DNA from: Shouchella oshimensis
GTDB taxonomy: Bacteria; Bacillota; Bacilli; Bacillales; Bacillaceae_D
Direction of reading: 5' to 3'
Assembly: GCF_002019765.1 (NCBI RefSeq)
Contig: NZ_KV917380.1
Location: 362,707-426,706 of the forward strand
Length of the DNA: 64,000 nucleotides
Shown here one piece after another: positions 19,861 to 30,074 of this stretch (positions within the stretch are counted from its first letter, which is position 1; the number at the start of each line of letters is the position of its first letter). Both the position numbers and the translations under genes were made by a program. The notes below the pieces were generated by a model. It did no database searches. It was not told the DNA's origin and saw only the letters and a list, made by a program, of their open reading frames with translations.

Positions 19861-19887
19861 AGGAAACCCACGAAACAACACGAATAA
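19861..19887 (+). promoter_or_regulatory. Sigma-H-type promoter for spo0F
   Basis: AGGAAAC (19861-19867), 14 bases and GAATAA (from 19882) reproduce the spacing of B. subtilis sigma-H promoters such as spoVG. spo0F is a known sigma-H target in B. subtilis. Confidence 0.65.
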
Positions 19888-19925
19888 GTTTACAATGGAG
19901 AGGACGACTAGGAGGAGTGTTAACG

Positions 19926-20279
19926 GTGCATAATGTAATGATTGTAGACGATCAATTTGGAATACGAGTATTATTAACGGAAATCTTGCAAAAAGATGGC
20001 TATCAAATGTACCAAGCTGCTAACGGGAAAGAAGCGCTCGATATACAAGAACTTGAAAAGATCGACATTGTTCTGTTAGACATGAAAATTCCTGGTATGG
20101 ACGGAGTAGAAATACTAAAGAAGATGAAAGAGCGCCAACCGACCATTAAAGTCGTTATGATGACAGCCTACGGTGAGTTAAAGATGGTGAACGAAGCATT
20201 GGAAAACGGGGCGATTAGTTACATGGCCAAGCCGTTTGACATTGAAGATGTAAGGCAAGTGATTCGCCATAATCTCTAA
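19926..20279 (+). CDS. spo0F: Sporulation phosphorelay response regulator Spo0F
   Basis: Single receiver domain of 117 residues that relays phosphate from sporulation kinases to Spo0B. The acidic pocket is D8-D9 (MIVDDQFG), the phosphorylation site is Asp52 (VLLDMKIPGMDG), followed by the conserved MTAYGE and AKPFD (Lys). No output domain is present, as expected. I prefer GTG 19926 (MHNVMIVDD), well placed behind GGAGG at 19911-19915; GTG 19917 would overlap that site. A sigma-H-type promoter lies upstream. Confidence 0.93.
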   Translation: MHNVMIVDDQFGIRVLLTEILQKDGYQMYQAANGKEALDIQELEKIDIVLLDMKIPGMDGVEILKKMKERQPTIKVVMMTAYGELKMVNEALENGAISYMAKPFDIEDVRQVIRHNL

Positions 20280-20354
20280 AAGTGTCAAAGTTTGAAAATG
20301 GATCCGTTTACATTTAATTTCTAACTCTTTCCTAGGTCAAATCGAAAAAAGATA

Positions 20355-20363
20355 TGCTATAAT
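20355..20363 (+). promoter_or_regulatory. Extended -10 promoter of fbaA
   Basis: TGCTATAAT is a perfect extended -10 element about 145 bases before fbaA; the -35 region is poor. Identical CCTAGGT heptamers lie on both sides (20331 and 20387). Confidence 0.6.
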
Positions 20364-20508
20364 AGATTCGATTAAAGATTCGTGTGCCTAGGTAGAATAG
20401 TTATTTTATATTTATTTCTTTACATAACTTTCGAATATAAGGTTATTTTAACAATAAATGAAGATGGACTTATTCCACCTATGGTAAGAGAAATGAAGGA
20501 GGACAATC

Positions 20509-21372
20509 ATGCCTTTAGTATCGATGAAAGACATGTTGAACAAAGCGAAAGCGGAAAGCTACGCAGTTGGTCAATTTAATTTAAACAACTTGGAGTTTAC
20601 TCAAGCAATTCTGCAAGCAGCCGAAGAAGAGAAATCACCAGTTATTCTTGGTGTTTCTGAAGGTGCGGCTCGTTACATGGGTGGATTCAAAACAATCGTT
20701 GGATTAGTAGAAAACCTAATGGAAGAGTACAAAGTTACCGTTCCAGTTGCGATTCACTTAGACCACGGTTCAAGCTTTGAGAAATGTGTAGAAGCGATTC
20801 ATGCTGGTTTTACATCTGTCATGATTGACGGCTCTCACTATCCGTTAGAAGAAAATATTGCGTTAACGAAAAAAGTTGTTGAAGTTGCACATGCGCTTGG
20901 TGTTTCTGTTGAAGCAGAACTAGGTCGTATTGGTGGACAAGAAGATGACTTAATCGTTGATGATGCAGAAGCGGCGTATGCTATTCCTGAAGAGTGTAAA
21001 GAGTTAGTTGAAGCAACAAATGTTGATTGCTTTGCTCCTGCACTTGGTTCTGTACACGGACCGTATAAAGGTGAACCAAATCTTGGTTTTGATCACATGA
21101 AAACCATCGATTCACTTGTCGGTATTCCACTTGTGCTACATGGCGGAACAGGTATTCCGACGAAGGATATCCAAAAAGCGATTGAATTTGGTCATGCCAA
21201 AATCAATGTAAATACAGAAAGTCAAATTTCATCAGCTAAAGCTGTTCGTGAAACATTGGCAGCTCAACCTGAGCAATATGACCCACGTAAATATTTAGGA
21301 CCAGCTCGTGACGCGATTAAAGCAACAGTCGCTGGAAAAATGAGAGAATTTGGTTCTTCAAATAAAGCGTAA
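20509..21372 (+). CDS. fbaA: Class II fructose-bisphosphate aldolase
   Basis: Zinc enzyme interconverting fructose 1,6-bisphosphate with dihydroxyacetone phosphate and glyceraldehyde 3-phosphate. The 287-residue TIM barrel has catalytic Asp85 and zinc ligands His86 (HLDHGSSFE), His183 ([10 protein letters not shown]) and His211 (VLHGGTG). The ribosome-binding site AAGGAGG precedes the ATG. It has its own promoter and a terminator, and lies in the conserved spo0F-fbaA-tal-murA2 order. Confidence 0.96.
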   Translation: MPLVSMKDMLNKAKAESYAVGQFNLNNLEFTQAILQAAEEEKSPVILGVSEGAARYMGGFKTIVGLVENLMEEYKVTVPVAIHLDHGSSFEKCVEAIHAGFTSVMIDGSHYPLEENIALTKKVVEVAHALGVSVEAELGRIGGQEDDLIVDDAEAAYAIPEECKELVEATNVDCFAPALGSVHGPYKGEPNLGFDHMKTIDSLVGIPLVLHGGTGIPTKDIQKAIEFGHAKINVNTESQISSAKAVRETLAAQPEQYDPRKYLGPARDAIKATVAGKMREFGSSNKA

Positions 21373-21390
21373 GGCGAGACGAAATTTAAT

Positions 21391-21416
21391 AAAAGCAGTC
21401 TACGACTGCTTTTATT
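21391..21416 (+). terminator. Terminator after fbaA
   Basis: AAAAGCAGT pairs with ACTGCTTTT around CTACG, followed by a short T-rich tail. Confidence 0.8.
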
Positions 21417-21460
21417 TCCATTTATGAATGTAAACGTTTTTTTTAATAGGGGGATATGAC

Positions 21461-22096
21461 ATGAAGTTTTTTATCGATACGGCAAACCTTTCTGAAATTA
21501 AAGAAGCACACGAACTTGGTATTTTGGACGGTGTAACAACAAACCCTACTCTTGTAGCGAAAGAAAATGTAGAATTCCATGATCGAATTAAAGAAATTGC
21601 GGCAGTCGTCCCAGGAAGTGTCAGTGCAGAAGTCATTTCATTAAAGGCAGAGGAAATGATTCGTGAAGGAAAAGAGCTTGCAGCCATTGCAGAGAATATT
21701 ACCGTTAAAGTTCCGATGACAGTTGATGGCTTGAAAGCCGTTCATGCATTAACGGAAGCTGGAATTCAAACAAACGTAACGCTCATCTTCTCTGCTGCTC
21801 AAGCATTATTAGCGGCACGTGCAGGCGCTACGTATGTATCTCCATTTTTAGGTCGCTTAGATGATATTGGACATGACGGACTAAATTTAATTACAGATGT
21901 TCGTACCATCTTTGACACTCACGGTTTGGATACTCAAATTATCGCTGCCAGTGTTCGTCACCCAATCCATGTAAACGAAGCTGCAAAACGTGGTGCGCAT
22001 ATTGCAACCATTCCACTTAAAGTCATTAAACAACTTACACAACACCCACTCACAGATAAAGGCATTGAGCAGTTTCTTTCTGACTGGAACAAATAA
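21461..22096 (+). CDS. tal: Transaldolase (small, FSA-like subfamily)
   Basis: A 211-residue class I aldolase of the pentose phosphate pathway. The Schiff-base lysine is Lys83 in [28 protein letters not shown] and FLGRLDDIG are the family signatures. This short form is used as transaldolase in Bacillus (YwjH); some close relatives act as fructose-6-phosphate aldolases, and sequence alone does not fully separate the two. The start has AGGGGGATATGAC before the ATG. Confidence 0.9.
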   Translation: MKFFIDTANLSEIKEAHELGILDGVTTNPTLVAKENVEFHDRIKEIAAVVPGSVSAEVISLKAEEMIREGKELAAIAENITVKVPMTVDGLKAVHALTEAGIQTNVTLIFSAAQALLAARAGATYVSPFLGRLDDIGHDGLNLITDVRTIFDTHGLDTQIIAASVRHPIHVNEAAKRGAHIATIPLKVIKQLTQHPLTDKGIEQFLSDWNK

Positions 22097-22180
22097 TGTG
22101 GGAAAATTGGATTTGTGCATCAAGATTAACTCTGAACATACTTATTCAAAGGGGACTAGGTATAAAAGGAAGGGATTATC

Positions 22181-23467
22181 ATGCATAAACTGCTAATAAA
22201 AGGTGGGCAAACCCTTGAAGGTTCTGTGCAGATTAGTGGCGCAAAGAATAGTGCCGTTGCACTTATTCCAGCTGCTATTCTAGCAGATAGTCCAGTTGTA
22301 ATTGATAACTTACCATCCATATCTGACGTTGAGCTTTTAGCAGAGCTTTTACGTGAGATTGGTGGTGAAGTTACAATGGACGATCAACAGATGGAAATTA
22401 AACCAGAAAACATGGTTGCTATGCCATTGCCAAATGGACGAGTAAAAAAATTACGCGCATCGTATTATTTAATGGGCGCCATGCTAGGGAAATTTAAAAA
22501 AGCTGTAATTGGCTTGCCTGGTGGTTGCAATTTAGGTCCAAGGCCGATTGACCAGCACATAAAAGGATTTGAAGCGCTCGGCGCTCGTGTAACTAATGAG
22601 CAGGGAGCCATTTATTTGCGTGCGGATGAACTACAAGGAGCGAAGATTTACCTTGACGTTGTTAGCGTAGGTGCAACCATTAATATTATGCTTGCTGCCG
22701 TTAGAGCAAAAGGGCAAACCATCATTGAAAATGCTGCAAAAGAACCAGAGATTATTGATGTAGCCACACTTTTAACAAGCATGGGTGCTAAAATTAAAGG
22801 TGCTGGAACGAATGTCATTCGAATAGAAGGCGTGAATCATTTAAAGGGCTGTACCCACTCTATTATCCCAGACCGGATTGAAGCCGGTACATATATGATA
22901 ATGGCTGCGGCAATGGGACAACGGGTGCAAATTGATAACGTTATTCCAACTCATTTGGATTCCATCACAGCAAAGCTTAGAGAGATGGGCACGAAGGTTG
23001 AAGAAAAAGATGACCAAATGATTGTGGAGGGAATGTTGGATAAAAAAGGTGTCGACATTAAGACGCTTGTTTATCCAGGTTTTCCTACGGATTTGCAGCA
23101 ACCATTTACAAGCCTTCTAGTTAGTGCCAAGGGTACTAGCATAGTAACGGATACGATTTATGATGCCCGGTTTAAACACGTAGATGAACTCAGGCGCATG
23201 GGGGCTAACGTCAAAGTGGAAGGCCGATCGGCCATTGTGAATGGGCGTTCTCCGTTGCAAGGAGCTAATGTTCGTGCTAGTGATTTACGGGCAGGAGCTG
23301 CGCTTATCGTAGCGGGATTGATGGCTGAAGGAATTACAGAGATATCTGGTCTTGAGCACATTGATCGGGGTTATGAACATTTAGAAGAGAAACTTCGAAA
23401 CTTAGGTGCCATTGTATGGCGCGAAGAGTTAAACGAAGAAGAAATTGAGCAAGTGAATCAATCATAG
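22181..23467 (+). CDS. murA2: UDP-GlcNAc 1-carboxyvinyltransferase, second paralogue
   Basis: Adds enolpyruvate from PEP to UDP-GlcNAc, the first committed step of peptidoglycan synthesis. The 428-residue protein has Lys22-Asn23 (GAKNSA) and the fosfomycin-target Cys116 ([11 protein letters not shown]). It sits between tal and glpX, like MurZ/MurAB of B. subtilis; the primary MurA is encoded at 51833. AAGGAAGGG precedes the ATG. Confidence 0.93.
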   Translation: MHKLLIKGGQTLEGSVQISGAKNSAVALIPAAILADSPVVIDNLPSISDVELLAELLREIGGEVTMDDQQMEIKPENMVAMPLPNGRVKKLRASYYLMGAMLGKFKKAVIGLPGGCNLGPRPIDQHIKGFEALGARVTNEQGAIYLRADELQGAKIYLDVVSVGATINIMLAAVRAKGQTIIENAAKEPEIIDVATLLTSMGAKIKGAGTNVIRIEGVNHLKGCTHSIIPDRIEAGTYMIMAAAMGQRVQIDNVIPTHLDSITAKLREMGTKVEEKDDQMIVEGMLDKKGVDIKTLVYPGFPTDLQQPFTSLLVSAKGTSIVTDTIYDARFKHVDELRRMGANVKVEGRSAIVNGRSPLQGANVRASDLRAGAALIVAGLMAEGITEISGLEHIDRGYEHLEEKLRNLGAIVWREELNEEEIEQVNQS

Positions 23468-23496
23468 GGGTCTTAGAATCGGGAGGATAATAGAGT

Positions 23497-24462
23497 ATGG
23501 AACGCAGTTTGTCAATGGAACTTGTCCGAGTAACAGAAGCAGCCGCACTTGCTTCAGGTCGTTGGATGGGCAGAGGAAATAAAGAAGAAGCTGATCGAGC
23601 GGCTACAGAAGCAATGAGAGATGTTTTTGATACGATACCAATGAAGGGTACAGTCGTTATTGGTGAAGGTGAAATGGATGAAGCGCCAATGCTTTATATC
23701 GGAGAGAAATTAGGAAATGGCTATGGTCCTCGTGTAGACGTAGCGGTTGACCCACTTGAGGGGACAAACATTCTTGCTTACGGTCAATGGAATGCACTTG
23801 CCGTTCTTGCTGTTGCAGATCACGGGAACTTGTTACATGCTCCTGATATGTACATGGACAAACTTGCCGTTGGTCCAGAAGCGGTTGGAAATGTCGATAT
23901 TGATGCACCGGTTCTTGATAATCTAAAGGCTGTTGCGAAAGCAAAAAATAAAGATATAGAAGACTTAGTTGTTGTTTTATTAAATCGACCTCGCCATGAG
24001 AAATTAATTCATGACATTCGAAAAGCTGGTGCGCGAATTAAATTACTATCTGATGGAGATGTCGCTGCGGCTGTAAATACAGGCTTTGATGACACAGGTG
24101 TAGACCTTTTAATGGGCTCAGGTGGCGCGCCAGAAGGCGTTTTGGCTGCGGTAGGTTTAAAATGTCTAGGTGGAGACTTCCAAGGGAAATTATTGCCTCA
24201 ATCAGAGCTTGAGCTTTCTCGTTGTAAAGAAATGGGCATCGCTGATGTAAACAAGATTCTTCGTATGGAAGACCTTGTGCGTGGTGATGACTGTATTTTT
24301 GCTGCAACAGGTGTAACCGATGGCGAATTGCTAACAGGCGTACGTTATAAAGGGACGAAAGCTAATACACAATCGATTGTCATGCGTGCGAAATCAGGTA
24401 CAGTTCGTTTCGTTGAGGGAACACATAGTATGAAAAAGAAACCAGATCTAGTGATGCGTTAA
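23497..24462 (+). CDS. glpX: Class II fructose-1,6-bisphosphatase
   Basis: Gluconeogenic phosphatase of 321 residues. Metal-binding motifs [10 protein letters not shown] (about 54-63) and VDPLEGTN (about 87-94) and the [12 protein letters not shown] segment mark the GlpX type. It follows murA2 by 29 bases with a GGAGG ribosome-binding site and is closed by a strong terminator. Confidence 0.94.
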   Translation: MERSLSMELVRVTEAAALASGRWMGRGNKEEADRAATEAMRDVFDTIPMKGTVVIGEGEMDEAPMLYIGEKLGNGYGPRVDVAVDPLEGTNILAYGQWNALAVLAVADHGNLLHAPDMYMDKLAVGPEAVGNVDIDAPVLDNLKAVAKAKNKDIEDLVVVLLNRPRHEKLIHDIRKAGARIKLLSDGDVAAAVNTGFDDTGVDLLMGSGGAPEGVLAAVGLKCLGGDFQGKLLPQSELELSRCKEMGIADVNKILRMEDLVRGDDCIFAATGVTDGELLTGVRYKGTKANTQSIVMRAKSGTVRFVEGTHSMKKKPDLVMR

Positions 24463-24500
24463 CACAGCAATACCTTAAAGTGAATGTTTGTCGAATAGTG

Positions 24501-24525
24501 AAAAGGGAGTTTTCTCCCTTTTTTT
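24501..24525 (+). terminator. Terminator after glpX
   Basis: AAAAGGGAG and CTCCCTTTT form a stem with a TTTT loop, followed by more T. Confidence 0.9.
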
Positions 24526-24655
24526 ATTGATTAATTCTACTAAATGTGGTTAAAATAAAGTTTAGTTACTTTCCTTCTATAATAACTTTTCTCCATTTTC
24601 CTTCCCTGTTAAAAATTCATGACTAACGTTAAATGAAAATTTTATAAGTGTATCA

Positions 24656-24676
24656 AGACAATTTCGTTCATTGTCT
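24656..24676. promoter_or_regulatory. Inverted repeat upstream of rho
   Basis: AGACAAT and ATTGTCT flank a 7-base spacer, about 50 bases before the rho start. No T run follows, so it may be a protein-binding site or an RNA hairpin in the rho leader rather than a terminator. Confidence 0.4.
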
Positions 24677-24723
24677 ATAAAAAGGAATGAGTAGAACGAT
24701 AATGATAAAGCGTGGTGACTTTG

Positions 24724-25992
24724 ATGAGCGTAAATATAACAGAATTAGAGAATATGACGTTAAAAGAGCTGTATGAACAAGCGAAAACGTTTAAAGTCTC
24801 TTATTACAGCAAACTAACAAAACGAGAACTTATTTTTGCTATTTTAAAAGGACAAGCGGAGCAAGATGGGCTTTTATTTATGGAAGGCGTATTAGAAATT
24901 ATTCAAAGTGAGGGCTTTGGATTTCTGAGACCAATTAATTATTTGCCAAGTACGGAAGATATTTATATTTCTGCATCGCAAATACGTCGATTTGATTTAC
25001 GAAATGGAGATAAGGTTTCTGGAAAGGTTCGACCGCCAAAAGACAATGAGCGCTATCACGGACTGCTGCACGTAGAAGCGGTTAATGGTGATTCGCCGGA
25101 AACGTCAAGAGATCGTCCTCATTTTCCAGCACTTACCCCTTTATATCCTGATGTGAAGATTGATTTAGAGTCAAAGCCCGGTCGTGTTTCGTCCCGTATT
25201 ATTGATATGGTGTCACCAGTGGGTTTTGGTCAACGTGGACTAATCGTTGCGCCGCCGAAAGCCGGTAAGACTTCTTTAATGAAAGAAGTTGCCAATAGTA
25301 TAGCGGAAAAACATCCTTCGGTTGAATTAATTGTCCTGTTAATCGATGAGCGTCCAGAAGAAGTAACCGATATGGAACGTTCAATCAAAGGGGAAGTCGT
25401 AAGTTCAACATTTGACGAAGTGCCAGAAAACCATATTAAGGTAGCTGAGCTTGTATTAGAGAGAGCGATGCGTCTTGTCGAGCATAAGAAAGATGTCGTT
25501 ATTTTAATGGATTCCATTACTCGTCTTGCTCGAGCGTACAATCTTGTCATTCCACCAAGCGGACGAACGTTATCTGGAGGGATTGATCCAGCTGCTTTTC
25601 ATCGTCCAAAACGCTTTTTTGGAGCAGCGAGAAACATTGAGGAAGGCGGAAGTTTAACGATTTTAGCGACAGCCCTTGTCGATACAGGTTCAAGAATGGA
25701 TGACGTTATTTACGAAGAATTTAAAGGAACGGGTAATATGGAGCTTCATTTAGACCGCCGTCTTGCTGAAAGAAGAATTTTCCCGTCCATTGATATTCGT
25801 CGTTCAGGTACAAGAAAAGAAGAGCTTCTTATGCCAAAAGCGCAGCTCGATAAGCTGTGGACAATTCGTAAAACGATGAATGAATCACCAGATTTCACCG
25901 ATCAATTCATTCGCCGAGTGAAGGAAACGAAGACGAACGTCGAGTTCTTTGAGGAAATGCAGGCAGAAATGACAGGCAAGCGACGGTCATAA
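24724..25992 (+). CDS. rho: Transcription termination factor Rho
   Basis: Hexameric RNA-dependent ATPase that terminates transcription. The 422-residue protein has an N-terminal Rho-N helical domain, a cold-shock-like RNA-binding domain (FGFLRPINY, 65-73), Walker A APPKAGKT (176-183) and Walker [19 protein letters not shown] 24724 ([10 protein letters not shown]) with GTGGTGA just before it is chosen over the upstream GTG 24712. It lies before rpmE and tdk, as in B. subtilis. Confidence 0.96.
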   Translation: MSVNITELENMTLKELYEQAKTFKVSYYSKLTKRELIFAILKGQAEQDGLLFMEGVLEIIQSEGFGFLRPINYLPSTEDIYISASQIRRFDLRNGDKVSGKVRPPKDNERYHGLLHVEAVNGDSPETSRDRPHFPALTPLYPDVKIDLESKPGRVSSRIIDMVSPVGFGQRGLIVAPPKAGKTSLMKEVANSIAEKHPSVELIVLLIDERPEEVTDMERSIKGEVVSSTFDEVPENHIKVAELVLERAMRLVEHKKDVVILMDSITRLARAYNLVIPPSGRTLSGGIDPAAFHRPKRFFGAARNIEEGGSLTILATALVDTGSRMDDVIYEEFKGTGNMELHLDRRLAERRIFPSIDIRRSGTRKEELLMPKAQLDKLWTIRKTMNESPDFTDQFIRRVKETKTNVEFFEEMQAEMTGKRRS

Positions 25993-26001
25993 AAGTTGAT
26001 C

Positions 26002-26030
26002 TTGCAAATTTGGTGTAGGCTTGATATAAT
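26002..26030 (+). promoter_or_regulatory. Sigma-A promoter for rpmE
   Basis: TTGCAA (26002-26007), a 17-base spacer and TATAAT (26025-26030). The leader of about 55 bases could carry autogenous control by L31, but I cannot show a known motif. Confidence 0.75.
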
Positions 26031-26091
26031 TTCGATTATGTGAGGAAAACTCTGTTTCGAATAGATTCAGGGCAAAAGGAGATGAAATGCA

Positions 26092-26334
26092 ATGAAAGCT
26101 GAAATCCATCCAACGTACCAAAAAGTTGTATTCTTAGATACAAGCACGGGCTTCAAGTTTCTAACTGGTTCTACTCGTGGTTCTAATGAGACAGTTGAGT
26201 GGGAAGATGGCAACACTTATCCACTTATTAAAGTTGAGATTTCTTCGGATTCACACCCATTCTACACTGGTAAGCAAAAGCTTGCTGATGCAGGTGGCCG
26301 TGTTGATAAATTCAAAAAGAAATACAACCTATAA
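26092..26334 (+). CDS. rpmE2: Ribosomal protein L31, type B (zinc-free)
   Basis: An 80-residue L31 starting [16 protein letters not shown] with [11 protein letters not shown]. It has no cysteine at all, so it is the C-minus type B form that needs no zinc. B. subtilis keeps a zinc-binding RpmE at this locus (between rho and tdk) and the type B YtiA elsewhere. AAAGGAG precedes the ATG. It has its own promoter and terminator. Confidence 0.95.
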   Translation: MKAEIHPTYQKVVFLDTSTGFKFLTGSTRGSNETVEWEDGNTYPLIKVEISSDSHPFYTGKQKLADAGGRVDKFKKKYNL

Positions 26335-26340
26335 GCAACA

Positions 26341-26373
26341 AAAGACAGGCAGTCATAGTGCCTGTCTTTTTTT
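26341..26373 (+). terminator. Terminator after rpmE2
   Basis: AAAGACAGGCA pairs with TGCCTGTCTTT, followed by T residues. Confidence 0.9.
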
Positions 26374-26400
26374 ATGACATAAGCGTATGAGGAGGGGCAA

Positions 26401-26973
26401 ATGGCACAGCTATTTTTTAAGTATGGTGCAATGAATAGTGGAAAATCATTTGAGATTTTAAAGGTGGCTTCGAACTACGAAGAGCAGAATAAGCCTGTTT
26501 TGTTATTTACTTCCGGCATTGATACACGAGATGAAGTCGGGTATGTATCAAGTCGTGTAGGATTAAGGAGAGCGGCTATTTCTGTTTTTAGTGATACAAA
26601 CCTTTTTGACGTTGTGAAGCATGCTGAGCAAAAGCCCTATTGTGTACTCATTGATGAGGTTCAATTCTTATCAAAGGAACATGTGCTGCAATTAGCTAGA
26701 ATTGTAGACGAATTGACCATTCCAGTCATGGCTTTTGGGCTGAAAAATGATTTTCAAAATGAATTATTTGAAGGAAGTAAGCAAATGCTTATTCAAGCAG
26801 ATAAAATTGAAGAAATGAAAACCATCTGCTGGTTTTGCCATAAAAAAGCGATTATGAATTTACGTGTAGATGAACAAGGAAAACCTATTTATACAGGAGA
26901 TCAAATTCAAATTGGAGGCAATGATCAATACTATCCTGTCTGCCGCAAATGTCACCGTAATCCGCCTTTGTAA
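26401..26973 (+). CDS. tdk: Thymidine kinase
   Basis: Phosphorylates thymidine with ATP for salvage. The 190-residue type II enzyme has the P-loop GAMNSGKS (9-16), the catalytic base Glu86 in IDEVQFL and a structural zinc site of four cysteines (143, 146, 181, 184). The lasso loop is complete. GAGGAGGGGC precedes the ATG. Confidence 0.95.
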   Translation: MAQLFFKYGAMNSGKSFEILKVASNYEEQNKPVLLFTSGIDTRDEVGYVSSRVGLRRAAISVFSDTNLFDVVKHAEQKPYCVLIDEVQFLSKEHVLQLARIVDELTIPVMAFGLKNDFQNELFEGSKQMLIQADKIEEMKTICWFCHKKAIMNLRVDEQGKPIYTGDQIQIGGNDQYYPVCRKCHRNPPL

Positions 26974-27057
26974 GTTCAGTCATTAGAGTATGGAAAAAAA
27001 GTTCTTGTGGAACCCTAAAGGAGCCGTATAACTGTACGGCGCAAAAGGGGGAGAAGC

Positions 27058-27483
27058 ATGAAGAAGATCACAACTGGGTTCGTCGCTTTGGTCATTTTGG
27101 CAGGGTGTGGAAGTGACATGGGTGCAGCGGATGTTCATGAGAAGCATGATCATGGCAGAGGTGCCTTTGGACCAGGTCCTTTAAACTTTGAGCATATGAA
27201 ACATGAACAGGATTCATACCCACAAGGACAAACGAATCTTGGAGCAAGTTATGTGAATCCGAGTGCCAAACACAGAACGTTAGAAGAAGATGGGCAGCTT
27301 GTCGAAGAGATCATTGAGGAGCATGGATTCAGATCGGGCATTGCCATTGTGAATGGTGGCCATATCTATGCGAAAGCTCATCCAGACAATAGTTGGGATA
27401 AAGCGGAACAAGAGCAGCATAAGAGAGAATTAGAGAAGGCGCTCGAGAGAGGCATTCCACGCTACCAAGTTCATCTACGTTAA
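27058..27483 (+). CDS. Putative lipoprotein with histidine-rich N-terminus
   Basis: A 141-residue protein with a signal peptide ending in a lipobox (VILAGC, Cys17), so it should be anchored outside the membrane. After the Cys comes a His-rich stretch (HEKHDHGRG) and a C-terminal half with HIYAKAHPDNSWDKAEQE. The latter half recalls sporulation lipoproteins of the YhcN/YlaJ type, but the match is too weak to name it. A GGGGGAG ribosome-binding site and a small GCCGTA/TACGGC hairpin lie upstream. It converges on the CoA-disulfide reductase gene. Confidence 0.65.
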   Translation: MKKITTGFVALVILAGCGSDMGAADVHEKHDHGRGAFGPGPLNFEHMKHEQDSYPQGQTNLGASYVNPSAKHRTLEEDGQLVEEIIEEHGFRSGIAIVNGGHIYAKAHPDNSWDKAEQEQHKRELEKALERGIPRYQVHLR

Positions 27484-27524
27484 AAAAAGCTGACCCGAGA
27501 TGTACATCTTCGGGTCGGCTTTTT
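27484..27524. terminator. Bidirectional terminator, lipoprotein gene and cdr
   Basis: AAAAAGC-GACCCGA-GATGT pairs with its near-complement, flanked by A and T runs between convergent genes. Confidence 0.9.
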
Positions 27525-27528
27525 GCGG

Positions 27529-28848
27529 CTACGACCGTCTTCTTGCTGTTTGTTGAAGTGGATCCCAGACACTGTTAAATGGTGGAGAATAGCCAAGGTC
27601 TAGTTCCTCTAGATCTTGCATCGTCATCCCGTGATAGAGGGCTGTTGCTAACACATCGCATCGTTTATCGACACCTTTTGTACCAATAAATTGCCCCCCT
27701 AATACTTCTTCTGTTTTCTCGTTGTATTGAAGACGAATAAAAAGAGGTTCGTGGGTAGGGTAATAAGCAGCAACGTGAGGAAGTCTCGCTTGGACACATT
27801 TGTAGGCGTATCCTAGTTCTTCAATTTCACGGGAAGATAATCCGGTTCGTGCCAACGTTAAGTCGAAAAACTGATAAATTTGTGTACCGACAATGCCCTT
27901 AAACACCCGTGGCTTTCCGCACATATTTAATCCTGCTATCCGTCCTTGTTTATTTGCGTGCGTACCGAGTGGAAGATACGTGTCTTTATTGGTTATACGA
28001 TGGTATTGAGTAGCGCAATCACCAGCTGCATAAACATCTTTCAAATTTGTTTCCATATAACGATTTACTTTAATGGCACCATGCTTATCGAGGTGTATGC
28101 CTGTATCTGTTAAAAAGTCCGTATTAGGACGAACGCCAACAGCAACAATGACTAAATCGGTTTCGCATGTAGACAGGTTGGTGATAACAGATGTAACGTT
28201 GCCTTCTTCGTCTCCTTCAAACCCGATAATGTCATGATTTAAATCAAGCTGAATACCTTCTTCAATGGCTTTCTCGTGGATATGATCAGTCATTTCTTTA
28301 TCAAAGTTCATCGCTAGTCGAGCTGAACGTTCAAGAATTCGAACTTTGTGACCTGCTTTACATACATTTTCAGCAATTTCAAGACCAATGGAACCACCAC
28401 CAATAACGGTAATGTTTCTTCGTTTTTCTTTTAATCGCTGGATGATTTTCTTTGCGTCGGGAATCGTTTTTAATGTATAGATGCCTTTTAGGTGATTGTT
28501 GTTCCAATCAGGAACGAAAGGTCTAGCACCAGAAGCGATTAGTAATTTATCATAGCCGATCTCAAAATTCTTACCGATGACACGCTTTTCGTCCACGTTA
28601 ATGGATGTTACTTCGTGCTCTGTTCGGGCGTCGATGCCATGCTTAATACGATACGTTTCGGCATCTCGGGCAACGAGCTTTTCTTCCTTCTCGATATCGC
28701 CACCAATCCAATAAGGAAGACCGCATTGCGCATAAGAATAATATTCTCCTTTTTCAAGCACTGTAATGTCGGCTTGTGCATCATTTCGAACAAGCTGCAT
28801 TGCTGCACTCATTCCTGCTGCATCGCCACCTATAATGACATAGTTCAC
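27529..28848 (-). CDS. cdr: CoA-disulfide reductase-like flavoprotein
   Basis: A 439-residue pyridine nucleotide-disulfide oxidoreductase. FAD-binding GGDAAGMSAAMQ lies at the N-terminus, the single redox Cys42 sits in YAQCGLPYWIGG, NAD(P) binding is at VIGGGSIGLEIAE, and the second FAD motif is YAAGDCA. The C-terminal DLGYSPPFNSVWDPL is like the tyrosine-bearing tail of CoA-disulfide reductases. It probably reduces CoA or bacillithiol-type disulfides; NADH oxidase or persulfide reductase activity is possible. The start at 28848 follows CAGGTGA. Confidence 0.85.
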   Translation of the reverse strand: MNYVIIGGDAAGMSAAMQLVRNDAQADITVLEKGEYYSYAQCGLPYWIGGDIEKEEKLVARDAETYRIKHGIDARTEHEVTSINVDEKRVIGKNFEIGYDKLLIASGARPFVPDWNNNHLKGIYTLKTIPDAKKIIQRLKEKRRNITVIGGGSIGLEIAENVCKAGHKVRILERSARLAMNFDKEMTDHIHEKAIEEGIQLDLNHDIIGFEGDEEGNVTSVITNLSTCETDLVIVAVGVRPNTDFLTDTGIHLDKHGAIKVNRYMETNLKDVYAAGDCATQYHRITNKDTYLPLGTHANKQGRIAGLNMCGKPRVFKGIVGTQIYQFFDLTLARTGLSSREIEELGYAYKCVQARLPHVAAYYPTHEPLFIRLQYNEKTEEVLGGQFIGTKGVDKRCDVLATALYHGMTMQDLEELDLGYSPPFNSVWDPLQQTARRRS

Positions 28849-28934
28849 CTGTATCCCGCCTTTTTAAAAACTCAGTTCTATTTTAGGTAGTATTCCCAAC
28901 AAGGAATGGGTGCAAACCGTTCGAACAGGGTGCA

Positions 28935-28964
28935 TTGACCATTAGAAGTGCCATATACTATAAT
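28935..28964 (+). promoter_or_regulatory. Sigma-A promoter for prfA
   Basis: TTGACC (28935-28940), an 18-base spacer and TATAAT (28959-28964), 40 bases before the prfA GTG. Confidence 0.8.
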
Positions 28965-29003
28965 AGTAAGGATATGTAGCGGAAATAAAGATGAGGTGAC
29001 GTC

Positions 29004-30074
29004 GTGTTAGATCGTTTACAATCTGTTGAAGATCGTTATGATTTTTTAAACGAACAACTAAGTGATCCAGATGTAATTAGTGATACCAATAAATTACGTG
29101 AGTACTCAAAAGAGCAAGCACAAATAGAGGAAACCGTTCAAGCATACCGTGACTATAAAGAAGTTCACGAACAATTAAATGAAGCAAAAGCCATGCTTGA
29201 AGATAAATTAGATGATGAGATGTATCAAATGGTCAAAGAAGAGCTTGATGAGCTTTCCAATCGAAAAGAAGAATTGGAAGCTCGTTTGAAAATCTTGCTT
29301 TTACCAAAAGATCCAAACGACGATAAAAACGTTATTGTTGAAATTCGGGGAGCTGCTGGAGGAGATGAAGCCCAGCTTTTTGCTTCGGACTTATTTAAAA
29401 TGTACTATCGTTTTGCGGAGATGCAAGGATGGAAAACAGAGATAATTGAAGCCCAAGCAAATGAAATTGGTGGCTATAAAGAAGTTATCTTCATGGTGAA
29501 CGGAACAGGTGCTTACTCAAAGCTTAAGTATGAAAACGGTGCTCACCGTGTACAACGTGTGCCAAAGACAGAATCTGGCGGACGCATTCATACGTCTACA
29601 GCAACAGTGGCTGTATTGCCTGAAGCTGAAGAAGTCGAAATCGATATTCATGAGAAAGACATTCGTGTGGATACGTTCACTTCAAGTGGCCCTGGTGGTC
29701 AAAGTGTAAATACGACGATGTCAGCCGTTCGTTTAACTCATTTACCTACGAATACAGTTGTTTCGTGCCAAGATGAGAAATCACAAATTAAAAACAAAGA
29801 AAAAGCAATGAAAGTGCTTCGAGCACGTATCTTTGATAAAGTGCAGCAAGAAGCGCAGGCAGAATACGCAGATGCGCGTAAAACCGCTATCGGTACAGGT
29901 GATCGCTCTGAGCGAATTCGCACGTACAATTTCCCTCAAAGTCGTGTAACAGATCATCGCATCGGCTTAACGATTCAAAAGCTTGAGCAAATCTTGCAAG
30001 GTCAACTTGATGAAATTATTGATGCGCTTATTGTGGAAGAGCAATCTGAAGCGATGAAGAATGCGGAATCGTAA
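29004..30074 (+). CDS. prfA: Peptide chain release factor 1
   Basis: Recognises UAA and UAG and triggers peptide release. The 356-residue protein carries PKT (187-189) at the PxT anticodon-like position and GGQ (231-233) in [15 protein letters not shown] 29004 is the start, set by GAGGTGA at 28993-28999. It overlaps prmC by one base, so the factor and its methyltransferase are made together. Confidence 0.97.
   Translation: MLDRLQSVEDRYDFLNEQLSDPDVISDTNKLREYSKEQAQIEETVQAYRDYKEVHEQLNEAKAMLEDKLDDEMYQMVKEELDELSNRKEELEARLKILLLPKDPNDDKNVIVEIRGAAGGDEAQLFASDLFKMYYRFAEMQGWKTEIIEAQANEIGGYKEVIFMVNGTGAYSKLKYENGAHRVQRVPKTESGGRIHTSTATVAVLPEAEEVEIDIHEKDIRVDTFTSSGPGGQSVNTTMSAVRLTHLPTNTVVSCQDEKSQIKNKEKAMKVLRARIFDKVQQEAQAEYADARKTAIGTGDRSERIRTYNFPQSRVTDHRIGLTIQKLEQILQGQLDEIIDALIVEEQSEAMKNAES

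Noticed and set aside
20382-20579. 65-residue ORF overlapping the fbaA start
   Set aside because: It lies in the fbaA leader and overlaps fbaA in another frame, with no family pattern.
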